The position numbers and the translations under genes were made by a program. A stretch of DNA of 50,315 nt, taken from contig NZ_CALMPD010000256.1 in the NCBI RefSeq assembly GCF_937871865.1, positions 1 through 50,315 of the forward strand, written 5' to 3'. Below, piece after piece: positions 34,807 through 45,324 of this stretch. The DNA comes from an uncultured Legionella sp. GTDB taxonomy: Bacteria > Pseudomonadota > Gammaproteobacteria > Legionellales > Legionellaceae. Position 1 is the stretch's first letter. Each line of letters starts with the position of its first letter. The notes beneath the pieces are model-generated. The model saw only the letters and a program-made list of their open reading frames with translations, made no database searches and was not told where the DNA came from.

Positions 34807-36720
34807 ATGGCAACAGGCAGCTTAATTGTAGAATCTTACCTTCAAACAGTAGATATGGATAAGATGGATGAGCTGCGCCGTAACAAAATGGTTGATGATC
34901 TTATTGTCCGTCGAAAACAGCAGGGAAGCGTCGATTTTTTAACTCCCCTCACCTATTACCTTGGTGTATTGGAAGATACTGACAAAGTACTGTTTGCGTT
35001 CATGAGTCAGGAGCAAAAAGATGCGCTTCTGCGTGAATTGCAAGTAACCTATTTACTGTTACTTGCGCAAAAAAGACATGAACAAACCCATCAGAAAACG
35101 GAAAACCTGGAATCCTATGACAGCAGCATTGAGAAATGTCAGCAATTGATCGATGCCCTGAATTATCAAAACGCATGTAAAGCTAAAAAAATTCAGGAGG
35201 CGCCTGAATATGGGCACTTGACTGAGGGTAATATTGAAAAATATTTATTCCTGGACCTGGCCTTATGGTTTGGCGAAAAAATTGTACTTATTGCAAGCGG
35301 CCATACTAAAACCATTAAAGAGGCCATGGGATGGTTTAATGAGAAGCGTCTTTATTGGGTTTGGGGTGGAGGCCTTTTAAAAACTGTTCTGGATTTGTTA
35401 CCTCCTGACTTTTTCAATCTGGGGCAAGCAAACGACGTAGTCAGAGCTCCCGATCCTTACACTGGCGCACTGAGCTGGGGATTATACTATTTCCGAGGAG
35501 CCCTTAATTTATCATTATTGCTCAAGCATACCATTAATGGGCCTTGGATGAGTGAGGAAGAAAGCAATACACCCTGGACCGAACGTTTCTTAACCCAGTG
35601 GGATCAAAGAAAATTCACCCTTCTTAACGATTTTGTATGGGCGACAGGAAATTGTCTTTGTTATTTCGTACTCACCGGAAAAGGTGCTCTAGGTACTTGG
35701 GGAGATGCTTTAACATTAGGACTTCTTGTCTTTGATATCTGCCTTGCGGTTTGGGATTTTGAAGAGCAAAGAACGCAATTTATGAAAGAAATGGCGAATT
35801 TCGACCAAGAAATAAAAACGACAAAAGAAACGATTAATACTATTGAGTCCAACCTTCTGGCAACCGAGGAAGATAAAAAAAGATTAAGAGAGCTTTATTT
35901 GCAATTAGAGGCATTGGAAAAAACCAAAAAGAAATGCCAAAGAGAGTGGGATTATCAAGGCATCACCTTAACGACTAATATAGCCTATGCAGTCGGATTA
36001 ATGTTAGCGTTTGCCATGTTAGCCATGCCGTTTCTTCCGGTTACGGGTCCGTTGTTAGTCGCTTTTGCGGTGACCGGCACCGTACTCTGCTTTGCATTCA
36101 CGGTGATTAATAATTCAGTCAAAGGAGGCATGGAAATCTATAAAGCTTATGAATCAAAAAAAGAAGCCAGGGAAGAATATAAAAATAAGCTGGTTTTATT
36201 TCATGAGCTATTAGCGAAGAACCCCAATCTGGACGACAATGAGAAGAAATTGCTCTTCCTCGAGATCAAAAAAACCATGGCAGAAACAGAATATCAACAA
36301 CAAATGATAGTGTTTCAAAGCATCCATTTGGTTCGTTCGTTGATTTTGGAAACCTTTATTCCGGCTATTATATTCGTCAATCTGGTCTTTTTGCCTTTAG
36401 GTGTAGGATTTGCAGTGATTGGTGCGTCAATTGGCTTGGCATTTTTAACCAATTATATAATTAATAAATTATTAACCCCAGAAAAAGAAGCCTTAAAAGA
36501 GTTTGATGAAAAAGAATACTTGGCCTTTTGTAAAGACCCAGATCATTGGAGCAACAAAACAGCAAAAGCAACACAGACATTCTTCAAACCTGGAGATACA
36601 ACTTCCGGCACAGTTGAAGAAAAAACAAGCAAGGATACGAACGCAGCTGATATTGATAATATAAGCCCGGATCACCCTTTGCAGGATGATGAATCGGGAT
36701 CTTGCAAAGGATATGCATAA
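34807..36720 (+). CDS. Large coiled-coil membrane protein; effector candidate
   Basis: 637 residues, with AAGGGG seven bases before the ATG. The N-terminal 270 residues are soluble and helical. Hydrophobic segments at about 271-318 are followed by a coiled coil (about 317-384, rich in EEQ, KEE and KK heptads: DQEIKTTKETINTIESNLL). A membrane hairpin follows at about 391-438, a second coiled coil at about 440-505, and another hairpin at about 508-555. The tail of 80 residues is polar and acidic (DNISPDHPLQDDESGSCKG). No catalytic motif or signal peptide. Membrane hairpins with coiled coils are common in Legionella effectors that act on vesicle traffic. A reported L. pneumophila substrate in this position just upstream of mnmG comes to mind but is unverified. 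Confidence 0.7.
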   Translation: MATGSLIVESYLQTVDMDKMDELRRNKMVDDLIVRRKQQGSVDFLTPLTYYLGVLEDTDKVLFAFMSQEQKDALLRELQVTYLLLLAQKRHEQTHQKTENLESYDSSIEKCQQLIDALNYQNACKAKKIQEAPEYGHLTEGNIEKYLFLDLALWFGEKIVLIASGHTKTIKEAMGWFNEKRLYWVWGGGLLKTVLDLLPPDFFNLGQANDVVRAPDPYTGALSWGLYYFRGALNLSLLLKHTINGPWMSEEESNTPWTERFLTQWDQRKFTLLNDFVWATGNCLCYFVLTGKGALGTWGDALTLGLLVFDICLAVWDFEEQRTQFMKEMANFDQEIKTTKETINTIESNLLATEEDKKRLRELYLQLEALEKTKKKCQREWDYQGITLTTNIAYAVGLMLAFAMLAMPFLPVTGPLLVAFAVTGTVLCFAFTVINNSVKGGMEIYKAYESKKEAREEYKNKLVLFHELLAKNPNLDDNEKKLLFLEIKKTMAETEYQQQMIVFQSIHLVRSLILETFIPAIIFVNLVFLPLGVGFAVIGASIGLAFLTNYIINKLLTPEKEALKEFDEKEYLAFCKDPDHWSNKTAKATQTFFKPGDTTSGTVEEKTSKDTNAADIDNISPDHPLQDDESGSCKGYA

Positions 36721-36779
36721 CAGACGTTCAGAAAAATCAAAATAAGACCATAATTTATCCAGCAAAAAAATGATTTTGC

Positions 36780-36808
36780 TTGGGACAATTGCTAAAAAAG
36801 TGTATAAT
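36780..36808 (+). promoter_or_regulatory. Sigma-70 promoter of the mnmG-rsmG-parA-parB operon
   Basis: TTGGGA and TATAAT with exactly 17 bases between them; the -10 is perfect and lies 33 bases before the mnmG ATG. Confidence 0.75.
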
Positions 36809-36840
36809 TGCTCTTTTTGTTACACAATAAATGGTCAAAC

Positions 36841-38715
36841 ATGAATCTTGAAAAACTCTATGATGTCATTGTAGTAGGTGGCGGACATGCAGGCACTGAA
36901 GCAGCACTCGCTTCAGCCCGCATGGGAATGCAAACCTTGTTACTAACACATAATATGGACTTGCTTGGCCAAATGTCATGTAACCCAGCTATAGGTGGTA
37001 TCGGTAAAGGTCATCTGGTTAAAGAAATTGATGCCTTGGATGGTGCAATGGCTAAAGCAGCCGATAAAGCAGGTATTCAATTTCGTATCCTTAATGCCTC
37101 CAAGGGGCCTGCGGTTCGCGCCACTCGTGCGCAGGCAGATCGCGTCCTTTACCGAGAAGCAATAAGAGAACAATTACAATCCCAGGACAATCTGGTTATA
37201 TTTCAACAAGCTGTTGATGATTTATTGATTGAAGGAGGGAGAGTTACTGGAGTAAAGACCCAAATGGGCTTTACCATGCACGCTCGTGCCGTAGTACTCA
37301 CGGTAGGCACTTTTTTAGGTGGAAAAATTCATGTAGGAATGAGCCAATATGCTGGCGGACGAGCAGGAGATCCTCCGGCCATCGCTCTGGCCAACAGTCT
37401 GCGTGATCTGGAACTTCCTGTTGGTAGATTAAAAACTGGAACTCCTCCCCGCATAGACAGACGCTCTTTGGATTACAGTCAAATGACCGTTCAGCCAGGA
37501 GATACGCCGCTGCCCGTCTTTTCCTATATTGGCTCAGTAGATGATCACCCCCAGCAGGTTCCCTGCCATATAACCCATACCACAGAAGCCACTCACGATA
37601 TTATTCGCAATAATCTGCACCAATCACCAATGTACGCAGGGGTGATTGAAGGTATTGGCCCACGCTATTGCCCGTCTATTGAAGACAAAATTGTTCGTTT
37701 CGCTGATAAATTATCACATCAAATATTTGTTGAGCCAGAAGGCTTGACCACGGAAGAAATCTACCCCAATGGTATTTCAACCAGTCTGCCCTTTGATGTT
37801 CAAGTTCAGTTTGTACGAACCATTAAAGGTTTTGAACAAGCCCATATTACGCGACCAGGCTATGCCATAGAATATGATTACTTTGATCCACGTGGATTAA
37901 CTTCATTTCTGCAAACCAAAGCCATCCCCAATTTATTTTTTGCCGGTCAGATAAATGGTACTACGGGTTATGAAGAAGCAGCAGCTCAAGGCCTGATTGC
38001 CGGCATGAATGCAGCCCTTCAGGTCCAGAAAAAAGAATTATGGTGCCCACGAAGAGATGAAGCCTATATTGGCGTGCTCATTGATGATTTGGTTACTTGC
38101 GGCACTCAAGAACCCTACCGCATGTTTACCTCTCGGGCAGAGTATCGCCTGCTGCTCCGCGAAGATAATGCTGATTTGCGTTTAACGGCTAAAGGGCGCG
38201 AGCTAGGTTTGGTCGGCGATATACGCTGGAATATTTTTTCTAAGAAACAGGAATCAATTGAAGCAACTCAGTCTTTATTGCATAACACCTGGGTGCGAAC
38301 AGGACATAATGAAGCATTGCAAAATGTCCTGGAAAAACCAATGCAGCATGATAACCGTGCTTCTGAATTTCTGAAACGGCCTGAAATTAATTACCAACAC
38401 TTATTAATGCTTGAAGATTTAAATTTGCCAGACTTGCCTGTTGATGTAACCGAACAAATTGAAATTCAAAATAAATATGCCGGCTATATAGAACGACAGC
38501 AACAAGACATTGAGAAGTTACGCAAGTATGAGAATACTGCTCTGCCCGAGCATCTAGATTACAGCCAGGTGACCGGCCTCTCCAGTGAGGTGATGCAAAA
38601 ATTAGCGAAAATAAAACCAGCGTCAATCGCACAGGCGGGACGAATTTCAGGAGTCACACCGGCCGCATTATCCCTATTATTAGTTCATTTAAAAAAACAA
38701 CGGCTTAGCGCATGA
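36841..38715 (+). CDS. mnmG: tRNA uridine-5-carboxymethylaminomethyl modification enzyme
   Basis: 624 residues from ATG 36841 ([23 protein letters not shown]); the upstream TTG-type extension is unlikely. It is an FAD protein that works with MnmE at the wobble uridine of several tRNAs. The dinucleotide-binding motif [10 protein letters not shown] is at the N-terminus. Further family segments include [23 protein letters not shown] and the C-terminal [11 protein letters not shown]. It is the first gene of an operon with rsmG, parA and parB, the arrangement found next to oriC in many bacteria. Confidence 0.98.
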   Translation: MNLEKLYDVIVVGGGHAGTEAALASARMGMQTLLLTHNMDLLGQMSCNPAIGGIGKGHLVKEIDALDGAMAKAADKAGIQFRILNASKGPAVRATRAQADRVLYREAIREQLQSQDNLVIFQQAVDDLLIEGGRVTGVKTQMGFTMHARAVVLTVGTFLGGKIHVGMSQYAGGRAGDPPAIALANSLRDLELPVGRLKTGTPPRIDRRSLDYSQMTVQPGDTPLPVFSYIGSVDDHPQQVPCHITHTTEATHDIIRNNLHQSPMYAGVIEGIGPRYCPSIEDKIVRFADKLSHQIFVEPEGLTTEEIYPNGISTSLPFDVQVQFVRTIKGFEQAHITRPGYAIEYDYFDPRGLTSFLQTKAIPNLFFAGQINGTTGYEEAAAQGLIAGMNAALQVQKKELWCPRRDEAYIGVLIDDLVTCGTQEPYRMFTSRAEYRLLLREDNADLRLTAKGRELGLVGDIRWNIFSKKQESIEATQSLLHNTWVRTGHNEALQNVLEKPMQHDNRASEFLKRPEINYQHLLMLEDLNLPDLPVDVTEQIEIQNKYAGYIERQQQDIEKLRKYENTALPEHLDYSQVTGLSSEVMQKLAKIKPASIAQAGRISGVTPAALSLLLVHLKKQRLSA

Positions 38716-39338
38716 GTGATGATTTAAAAATAGAACAGCTTCTCAATGAAGGACTGGCGCAATTTGGATTAAATTCCATTAGCACTCCATTAATGCACTA
38801 TTTGCTTCTGCTGAAAAAATGGAATGCGGCCTATAATCTTACCGCAGTTCGTGATCTGGAATCCATGATCAATAAACATCTACTGGATAGCCTTGCCATA
38901 ATACCCTGGCTCAAAGGAAACCATATTCTTGATGTAGGAACAGGACCAGGATTACCTGGCATTCCATTAGCCATTGCCCAACCAGAAAAACAATTTGTCT
39001 TATTAGACAGTAATGGCAAGAAAATAAGGTTTTTAAACGAAGTAAAACGTCAGCTTAATTTAAAAAATCTTGAAATTGTACAATTTCGGGTCGAAAACTA
39101 CCACCCAGCTCAAGGTTTTGATACAGTAACAAGTAGGGCATTCAGCAGCCTCGATCAAATGATTCATTGGACTCAACACCTAATTGCCAAAGATGGAATC
39201 TGGCTGGCAATGAAAGGACGTTATCCAGATACTGAATTGGATATGATCCATCAAAAATACCGAGTAGAACGCTATACTGTAGATGGTGTTGATGGGGAAC
39301 GCTGCTGCATCATTATAGATAACACAACCAAGGAATAA
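38712..39338 (+). CDS. rsmG: 16S rRNA (guanine-527-N7) methyltransferase
   Basis: 208 residues, start overlapping the mnmG stop by four bases. The SAM-binding loop [18 protein letters not shown] is intact, followed by the acidic end of strand 2 ([15 protein letters not shown]). It methylates G527 in 16S rRNA; loss gives low-level streptomycin resistance. Length is that of E. coli RsmG (207). Confidence 0.97.
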   Translation: MSDDLKIEQLLNEGLAQFGLNSISTPLMHYLLLLKKWNAAYNLTAVRDLESMINKHLLDSLAIIPWLKGNHILDVGTGPGLPGIPLAIAQPEKQFVLLDSNGKKIRFLNEVKRQLNLKNLEIVQFRVENYHPAQGFDTVTSRAFSSLDQMIHWTQHLIAKDGIWLAMKGRYPDTELDMIHQKYRVERYTVDGVDGERCCIIIDNTTKE

Positions 39339-39340
39339 TT

Positions 39341-40111
39341 ATGGCGAAAGTCATAGCCATTGCCAATCAAAAAGGCGGAGTAGGTAAAACTACGACTGCA
39401 ATTAATTTAGCTGCATCACTTGCTGCAAACCGTCTGCAAGTATTGCTCATCGATTTAGATCCTCAAGGTAATGCAACCATGGGAAGCGGCGTTGACAAAA
39501 ATCAACTGGTTCATACCACTAATGACGTATTATTACGTGATTGCCTGGCAGAACAAGCTTGTCTTTCTACTACCTGCGGCTATGATTTAATTCCAGGGAA
39601 TGGTGATCTGACCGTAGCTGAAGTAAGCCTGATGGATAGAAGCCATAGAGAAACATTTCTCTTTAAAGCATTACAGCCCATCAAAAATAATTATGATTTT
39701 ATTCTCATTGATTGTCCGCCGGCATTAAACACTCTGACCATTAATGCATTCGTTGCTGCTGACTCAGTACTCATTCCTATGCAATGCGAATATTATGCCC
39801 TTGAAGGATTGGCAGCCCTGTTATCAACCATTGAACAGGTTAAATCATCAGTAAATCCTCGTTTACATCTTGAGGGTGTGCTTCGTACCATGTACGATGC
39901 GCGTAACCGTTTATGTGCAGAAGTATCTAAACAATTATTAGAACACTTCTCCACTAAAGTTTATAGAACGGTAGTTCCGCGTAATGTCAGACTGGCAGAA
40001 GCTCCAAGTCATGGATTGCCCGCATTACAATATGATAAAACATCAGCAGGTGCCGCGGCTTATATGGTGCTCGCCTCTGAAGTGATAAGTAAACAAACCG
40101 TAGCAGGCTAA
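39341..40111 (+). CDS. parA: Chromosome partitioning ATPase ParA (Soj)
   Basis: 256 residues, two bases after rsmG, with AAGGA before the ATG. The deviant Walker A motif KGGVGKTTT occupies the N-terminus, and DCPPALNTLTINA is the Walker B region. The short N-terminus without a DNA-binding helix marks it as the chromosomal (Soj) type. It acts with ParB to place the origin region. Confidence 0.97.
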   Translation: MAKVIAIANQKGGVGKTTTAINLAASLAANRLQVLLIDLDPQGNATMGSGVDKNQLVHTTNDVLLRDCLAEQACLSTTCGYDLIPGNGDLTVAEVSLMDRSHRETFLFKALQPIKNNYDFILIDCPPALNTLTINAFVAADSVLIPMQCEYYALEGLAALLSTIEQVKSSVNPRLHLEGVLRTMYDARNRLCAEVSKQLLEHFSTKVYRTVVPRNVRLAEAPSHGLPALQYDKTSAGAAAYMVLASEVISKQTVAG

Positions 40112-40125
40112 TTTGGGGTTAATGT

Positions 40126-41001
40126 ATGACAGTAAAACGCAGTAGTTTGGGGCGTAATTTATCCGCCTTATTAAGCCAGTCGAGCAGCACGCTACTTAAT
40201 GAGAAACCACATGAAAAACCACAGTCTGATTCTCTTAAATTAGCACTTAATTGCCTGCAGCCAGGGAAATATCAGCCTCGTGGTGAAATGGAGCAGGCTC
40301 CGTTACAAGAACTTGCGGAATCAATTAAAAAGCAAGGACTATTGCAACCCTTATTAGTACGCAAGCTCAATAGCGGCCAGTACGAAATCATTGCCGGAGA
40401 ACGACGCTGGCGCGCCAGTCAAATCGCTGGATTGACCGAAGTCCCTGTAATTTTAAGACAGGTTGATGACGAGACGGCCATGGCTATGGCTTTGGTTGAA
40501 AACCTGCAGCGTGAAGACCTCAACGCGATGGATCAGGCACGTGCCATGCAGAGACTAACCAGCGAGTTCGCTCTGACTCATCAACAAGTTGCCGATTTAT
40601 TATGCAAGTCCAGAACGGCAGTAAGTAATTTCCTGCGCTTGCTTTCACTCTCTGTTTCGGTCAAAAAACTGTTGGAACATGGTGATATCGACATGGGACA
40701 TGCGCGTGCGCTACTGATGTTAGATGAAGAACAACAAATCCAGGTTGCCCAATTGATCGTTGCCAAAAATTTATCAGTCAGAGAAACTGAAAAATTGGTA
40801 GAGCGTGTTAAGGCAGGTAAAACAGAAGCAGTGCCAGTTGAAGAACCAGCTCCTCTATATAAAGAAAAGCTCAGCTCTTTAGCCCAACATCTGCAAACTC
40901 AGGTTAAATTAAAGCCAGGTAAATCAGGCAAAGGCTCTCTGGTTATTCATTATGAGAACCCCAATACTCTGCAAAAAATTTTTGAACAACTGATGAACTA
41001 A
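40126..41001 (+). CDS. parB: Chromosome partitioning protein ParB (Spo0J)
   Basis: 291 residues with GGGG before the ATG. It contains the CTP-binding and arginine patch segment GERRWRASQIAGL of the ParB/Spo0J family. A helix-turn-helix follows (ALTHQQVADLLCKSRTAVSNFLRLL), and a dimerisation domain sits at the C-terminus. It binds parS sites; no perfect parS is seen in this window. It ends the mnmG operon. Confidence 0.97.
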   Translation: MTVKRSSLGRNLSALLSQSSSTLLNEKPHEKPQSDSLKLALNCLQPGKYQPRGEMEQAPLQELAESIKKQGLLQPLLVRKLNSGQYEIIAGERRWRASQIAGLTEVPVILRQVDDETAMAMALVENLQREDLNAMDQARAMQRLTSEFALTHQQVADLLCKSRTAVSNFLRLLSLSVSVKKLLEHGDIDMGHARALLMLDEEQQIQVAQLIVAKNLSVRETEKLVERVKAGKTEAVPVEEPAPLYKEKLSSLAQHLQTQVKLKPGKSGKGSLVIHYENPNTLQKIFEQLMN

Positions 41002-41541
41002 GCAGAACGGATCCTGAAATACAACTTAGCTTGATTCCCAGAGCAATTACAAAAATGCCTTCATAGAGGGCTATTATTACACACAGGATTACGTAACCTC
41101 TAATAAGCCTAGGTAAAAGAAAATAACTATTCCGAGACATCAGCTTGTTAACGATCCAAAAACTAAGTATTATTTTTCATTAAAAATAAATAGCCAAGGA
41201 AGGGGTAACATCTCAATCAATCAGGTAAACACTGTACCAGCTTACCGCGAACAAGCCCCGCTGCCATCAAAAATTAAGGGATTTCACATTGCTTCGTAGC
41301 CCGCATTAGCCTAGCGTAATGCGGGAAAAACTGCCCAGCCTTAGTGAATGGATCCCTGTATTACGACGGGTTACAACATTTTAACTTAATAGCAGAGGGA
41401 CAAATCGCAATATGTCGGGAAGTTATTGAGATGAGCGCAAGGGAGCGTCGGAAAATGAACCGACAACGAGGCATAAAACTTAAACCGGTTATGCTATAGA
41501 ACAATCCCATACCTGAATTTGGACAATTATAGGTATGTTCT
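41002..41541. other. 540-bp gap after parB with a palindrome and a possible coding remnant
   Basis: Holds the palindrome at 41300-41325. On the plus strand from about 41336 a start-less frame reads NGSLYYDGLQHFNLIAEGQI, then AICREVIEMSARERRKMNRQ and RGIKLKPVML, stopping near 41500. It looks like real protein and may be the C-terminal leftover of a lost gene. Near 41508-41537 an inverted repeat (CATACCT / AGGTATG) overlaps the probable ribosome site of the next gene. Nothing else seen. Confidence 0.4.
41300..41325. repeat. Palindrome CCCGCATTA-N8-TAATGCGGG
   Basis: Perfect 9-bp arms around GCCTAGCG, within the context GTAGCCCGCATTAG ... GCGTAATGCGGGAAAAA. This type of 'GTAGCCCG' palindrome is known as a dispersed intergenic repeat in gammaproteobacteria; only one copy is in this window. 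On the plus strand it is followed by AAAAA, so on the other strand it does not form a terminator for a known gene. Confidence 0.7.
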
Positions 41542-43127
41542 ATGAATCATAAAATAGTAAAATCATTTACATTAATAGTTATGTTGACTGCACTGCAAAA
41601 CGTGTTTGCAGTGTGCACGATTCTCACTTCCTCGAGCACAGAGGCTACACATTTAAACGATGGTATTAGCATCCTCCTGTCTTCCAACAAAGAATGCCCC
41701 AAAGATGTATTTGAATTTCGTAAACAAATCAAAACAGCGCATTTGACCATTGAAACCACAATGGTGGCAAACCGGGGATATCATAATCCCTCAGAAGGAA
41801 GTTTTAGCTTTTTTGAAGTGGTAACAGGAACGCTTGATGCAACGATGATTCAACGTGGAGATTTTTTCTTTGGCCATTTTACAACGGTTGATGAAAACAA
41901 CGAGCTAACCGCTGATCAAGGCCCTGCTGCTGAACCCAGGCTTATGATAGAAGCGTTTGCCTGGGATGCGAATAAAAAATTATTTAATTTTTATGAATTA
42001 ATTGGTGATGGGAATAATAATCAGTGGTTCTATCGCGGTGATTCTGCCGATATCTATGCCGATAATATGCTGTTACACCGCCAACCCGATCCTTCCCATC
42101 CTCAATTTGGCACCCGCCTGCGTTGCTCAGGTTGCCATGGTTCTGCGGCCCGATTATGAAAGAAATTCATCCGCCTTATAATGACTGGTGGGAGCCCATC
42201 AGACAACTTGATTTTGACGGGAGAAAATTAAATGAATCGCTTTTTGATATGGTTGAACATTTATTGCCTCCAGCCCGATTAGCAGAAAGCGTCATTTTAG
42301 GAATGAATAAATTAGAAGACAGTAAGAGTATACACAATGCAACCTCACTGCAAGAAAGACTACGGCCACTATTTTGCCCTGTTGAAATCAACTTAGCATC
42401 AGATATGGAGCCAAATGAAGCAAAAGAAAATGATATTAAAATCCCTGTTGAATTTTTTATTAATAAAAAATTAACTGACAATCACATTGCATTTATTGCC
42501 ATCACGCGAAGCGCTTATGAACATGCTCTGACTTTAACTGGAAGTCATTTCCCAGAAACCTTATTGCCTGATGCAGATCATGCATGGTTAACCCCTATCA
42601 AGGCAGTATCAGATCAACGTGCAATTGAGCACCTAATCAAAATAGGGTTGATTGATGATAAATTTGCATATGATGTTTTAAGTGTAGACATGACCAATCC
42701 CATATTCTCCAATGCACGATGTGGTTTACTAAAGTATGTTCCTAACACCTGGGCCAACGATTGGAAAAACAAATTTATTCAAGGGGTTAAATCGTCCCAT
42801 GATGCCATTGCTCTGGAGTTAGTAAACCAGCTCACTAATGCAGCTCGTACTCCCGAATACCACCGGCAAAACGAAATGAATTTCTTAAGGAATTGTGTAG
42901 AACAATTAAAAAGCGAAGAGCAGGTTAAAAAATTATTTTTATTGTTGATGCAGCGTCGTGAAGAAATTAAAGCATCCGAACTATCAAAAAATCGACGAGG
43001 CCAAATTCTTGAGCCAGGCTTCCGCGTGATTTTTCCTGAAATAAAGATAAAACCAGTGCCTGGTCAATTGGTGTTAACCGACACTTGTGAAGTAAAGGAG
43101 TCTGCTCAAATTTCTAAGTTCCGTTAA
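41542..43127 (+). pseudogene. Secreted mono-haem c-type protein, split by a one-base frameshift
   Basis: The first frame (41542-42159, 205 residues) has a signal peptide (MNHKIVKSFTLIVMLTALQNVFA) and ends at CSGCHGSAARL. It contains one haem c motif CxxCH (Cys195-His199). The other frame continues immediately as CGPIMKEIHPPYNDWWEPIRQ and runs to 43127. Adding one G near 42144 would give CSGCHGSGGPIMKEIHPPYNDWW, a continuous chain of about 528 residues. The gene is therefore broken by loss of one base, or the sequence has an error there. The C-terminal 300 residues are mainly helical. A periplasmic electron-transfer or peroxidase-like role is inferred from the CxxCH only; family not recognised. 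Confidence 0.7.
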
Positions 43128-43345
43128 CAAATTGTATTTATCGCATAAAGGTGCCTTGGGGAGCACTACCTCGCAAATTTTGTTGTTCCAACGCAGAAAG
43201 GGATGACTATTTAAACAATTCTATTGTTAGAAAGAGTTCTAATTTGATGACATTCATAGCCACCTGACCCGTGCCCTTATCATTAGGCTGCTCCCCAATG
43301 GGGTAGAACAACAAATAAGGACACAGAACCTGGAGGTTTTTAACA

Positions 43346-45324
43346 TTATTTAGGTGTGTGTTGCGATGATTGTTTTGCTTCCTGATGATTGGCAATTTGA
43401 GCAATCAAAGAATTTTCGTTTCTAAGCTCCTGTTGAATTTCGTCTGAAGTCATTTGCTTCCATTCGATTTGGCCTCTTTCTCGTGAAACGGCTTTGGCAC
43501 AACAAGCTTTACCATTTTTAATCTCGATACTGAAGTTCCTGTCTCGGACATAAGCCAAACCAGTATTTGCTCCTATACCAAGATGAAAGCCATACTTACG
43601 ATCAGCAATGTGGCCTGCTTGGAATTCTTTAAATTGGCCTTTTTGGCTGAGTCCATTGGAACATAATTCATCCATAATAAAATGTTTAATTAAATCCAAT
43701 TGCTTAATTGGTGCTTTTACTGAAAAGAAACCCGAAGCATTGCTGCTTACTTTAAGCTGTGATTCAGAATTTACCGCTTCTTTTTCCTCATCGACTATAT
43801 TCAGTGCTGTTAACATAATTTGAGTGGCATCATAATAAGTAACATGCAGCAATCGAGATGCAATCTCAACGATGTTATCGAACAGAAGCCCTGGCGTGCT
43901 CGCATAACCTTGCGTAATCCAGGTAAAATCTGAATCACTCGCATTGGCCAATGCAGTCGCTTGAGCTACTGTAAGCCCATACTTATCGACACACTTAACC
44001 AATAATGCTATATCAGGATTTTTTGATGCTAATAGCATGTTCCCAAGCACTCTTTCTTCCATACATCGAAGGGAAATTATCTTTTTGACTAAAATCAGCG
44101 CCATGCTCAAGAAAAAGGGCAATTACTTTTGGTTTACACGCTAAAATCGCTGAAATGAGCGGTGTATTGCCTCCTCTCTCCATGCTATTGACAATATCTG
44201 GGGTACTAGAAATGAGTTCGTTTAATGCATCCATATTTTCTGCCTGAATGTATTGCTCAATCTCAGACCATTGTATTGCAGAGACAGGCTTACCACTTGG
44301 CATTATTGCTGCGGGTGCGGTGTTACTACCCTCCACTAAGCGTAATTGTCTTTTAAATTCTTCGCGCAAAGAGGTAGTTGAGGTGGTGGTCAATGAATTG
44401 GCATTCTTAGCTAATTCCGTAACGCCAATAGCTTCTTTTGCTACTTTATCGTTTTGCACTAGTGTCGTGGCGGCATTACAAATTGAGGTTAACGGAACAC
44501 TGGTTTGCATTACATAGGAAGGTTCGTACTTGGTTTCTGGATTGTATTTCCTGCCTAAAAAGACATGAGCCTGTTGCTTAAGCCAAGCGCTTTGTATTTC
44601 CATGCCCCATTGTGCAGGATCAGAACCTAAAACGAGCATCCCTTGATCCAAGGAATTAAAGCCCTTAGTGTCGGCAAGCACAATCACTTTATTGCCTATC
44701 AGGTATAGATTAAACGTTGTTGGACCAAAAAATATCTTGGTATGATGTTCGTTTTCATGATGAATTTTAACTGATTCATTGACATCGTTAACCGTTACAC
44801 CTGCTTGTCGTATATGCTGTTCCGCTCTCACTTGAGATGGGCTTTTGAGTGTTTCTTCTTGTTCTACCAGAGGATATTTGCCAGCAAACCCTGTAACAAA
44901 AGCTGAGATTAAGAGGGGTTGAGCGAGTGGATCAGTTAAAACATTATGATTTTGTGCAGGATAGCAAGCGAGTAGTGCATTAAACGCCTTTTGAGCCGTT
45001 TCCCCAGGAGTACTTTCTTCAGTAAAATGCACTCCCCTTGAGCCGCTTAAAAATTTGAAATATCGTTGTTCAAAATCGGTCAAAGAATTGTTATTTGCAT
45101 CATGAGCGAAGCGATCATTTTCAGGAATGAGCAATTATTGTCCATGGAGACGTCTCATCTGCACGAAAAAAATGAATCAAGGTGTTGCGTACATAAGAAC
45201 CCCAATATGGATAAAGTAATTGCGCAGAAAATGCCATATGGTTCGGTGTGGTAATAAATGGATTGATCGAAGGATGATTGGCATCCATCGCTTTTACTGA
45301 TTTTTCTTTGTTCTTCGCTTGCAT
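43346..45324 (-). pseudogene. Ankyrin-type effector candidate gene broken by two frameshifts
   Basis: Three overlapping frames form one protein of about 658 residues. The first begins at ATG 45324 (MQAKNKEKSVKAMDANHPSI), with AAGGA eight bases upstream, and ends near 45121. The second runs from about 45140 to 44013 and ends after an ankyrin-like repeat, GNTPLISAILACKPKVIALFLEHGADF, then AWEHAISIKKS and stop. The third continues NPDIALLVKCVDKYGL to 43346. The second break lies in a run of six T (44019-44024; AAAAAA in the mRNA), where one base less restores SIKNPDIALL. The first needs one A removed near 45130-45140, giving WTILLIPENDRF. Central parts are unknown. It may be a decaying gene, a phase-variable one or a sequencing error. 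Confidence 0.6.
44019..44024 (-). repeat. Homopolymer T6 (A6 in mRNA) at a frameshift site
   Basis: Six T on the plus strand, coding for the IKKS* stop context on the minus strand. Changing it to five bases restores the downstream frame (see the ankyrin-type gene). Such a run could slip in replication or transcription. Confidence 0.8.

Noticed and set aside
36976..37173. Long minus-strand open frames inside mnmG, ptsP, glmU and metG
   Set aside because: Shadow frames of well-conserved genes with no ribosome sites or family features.
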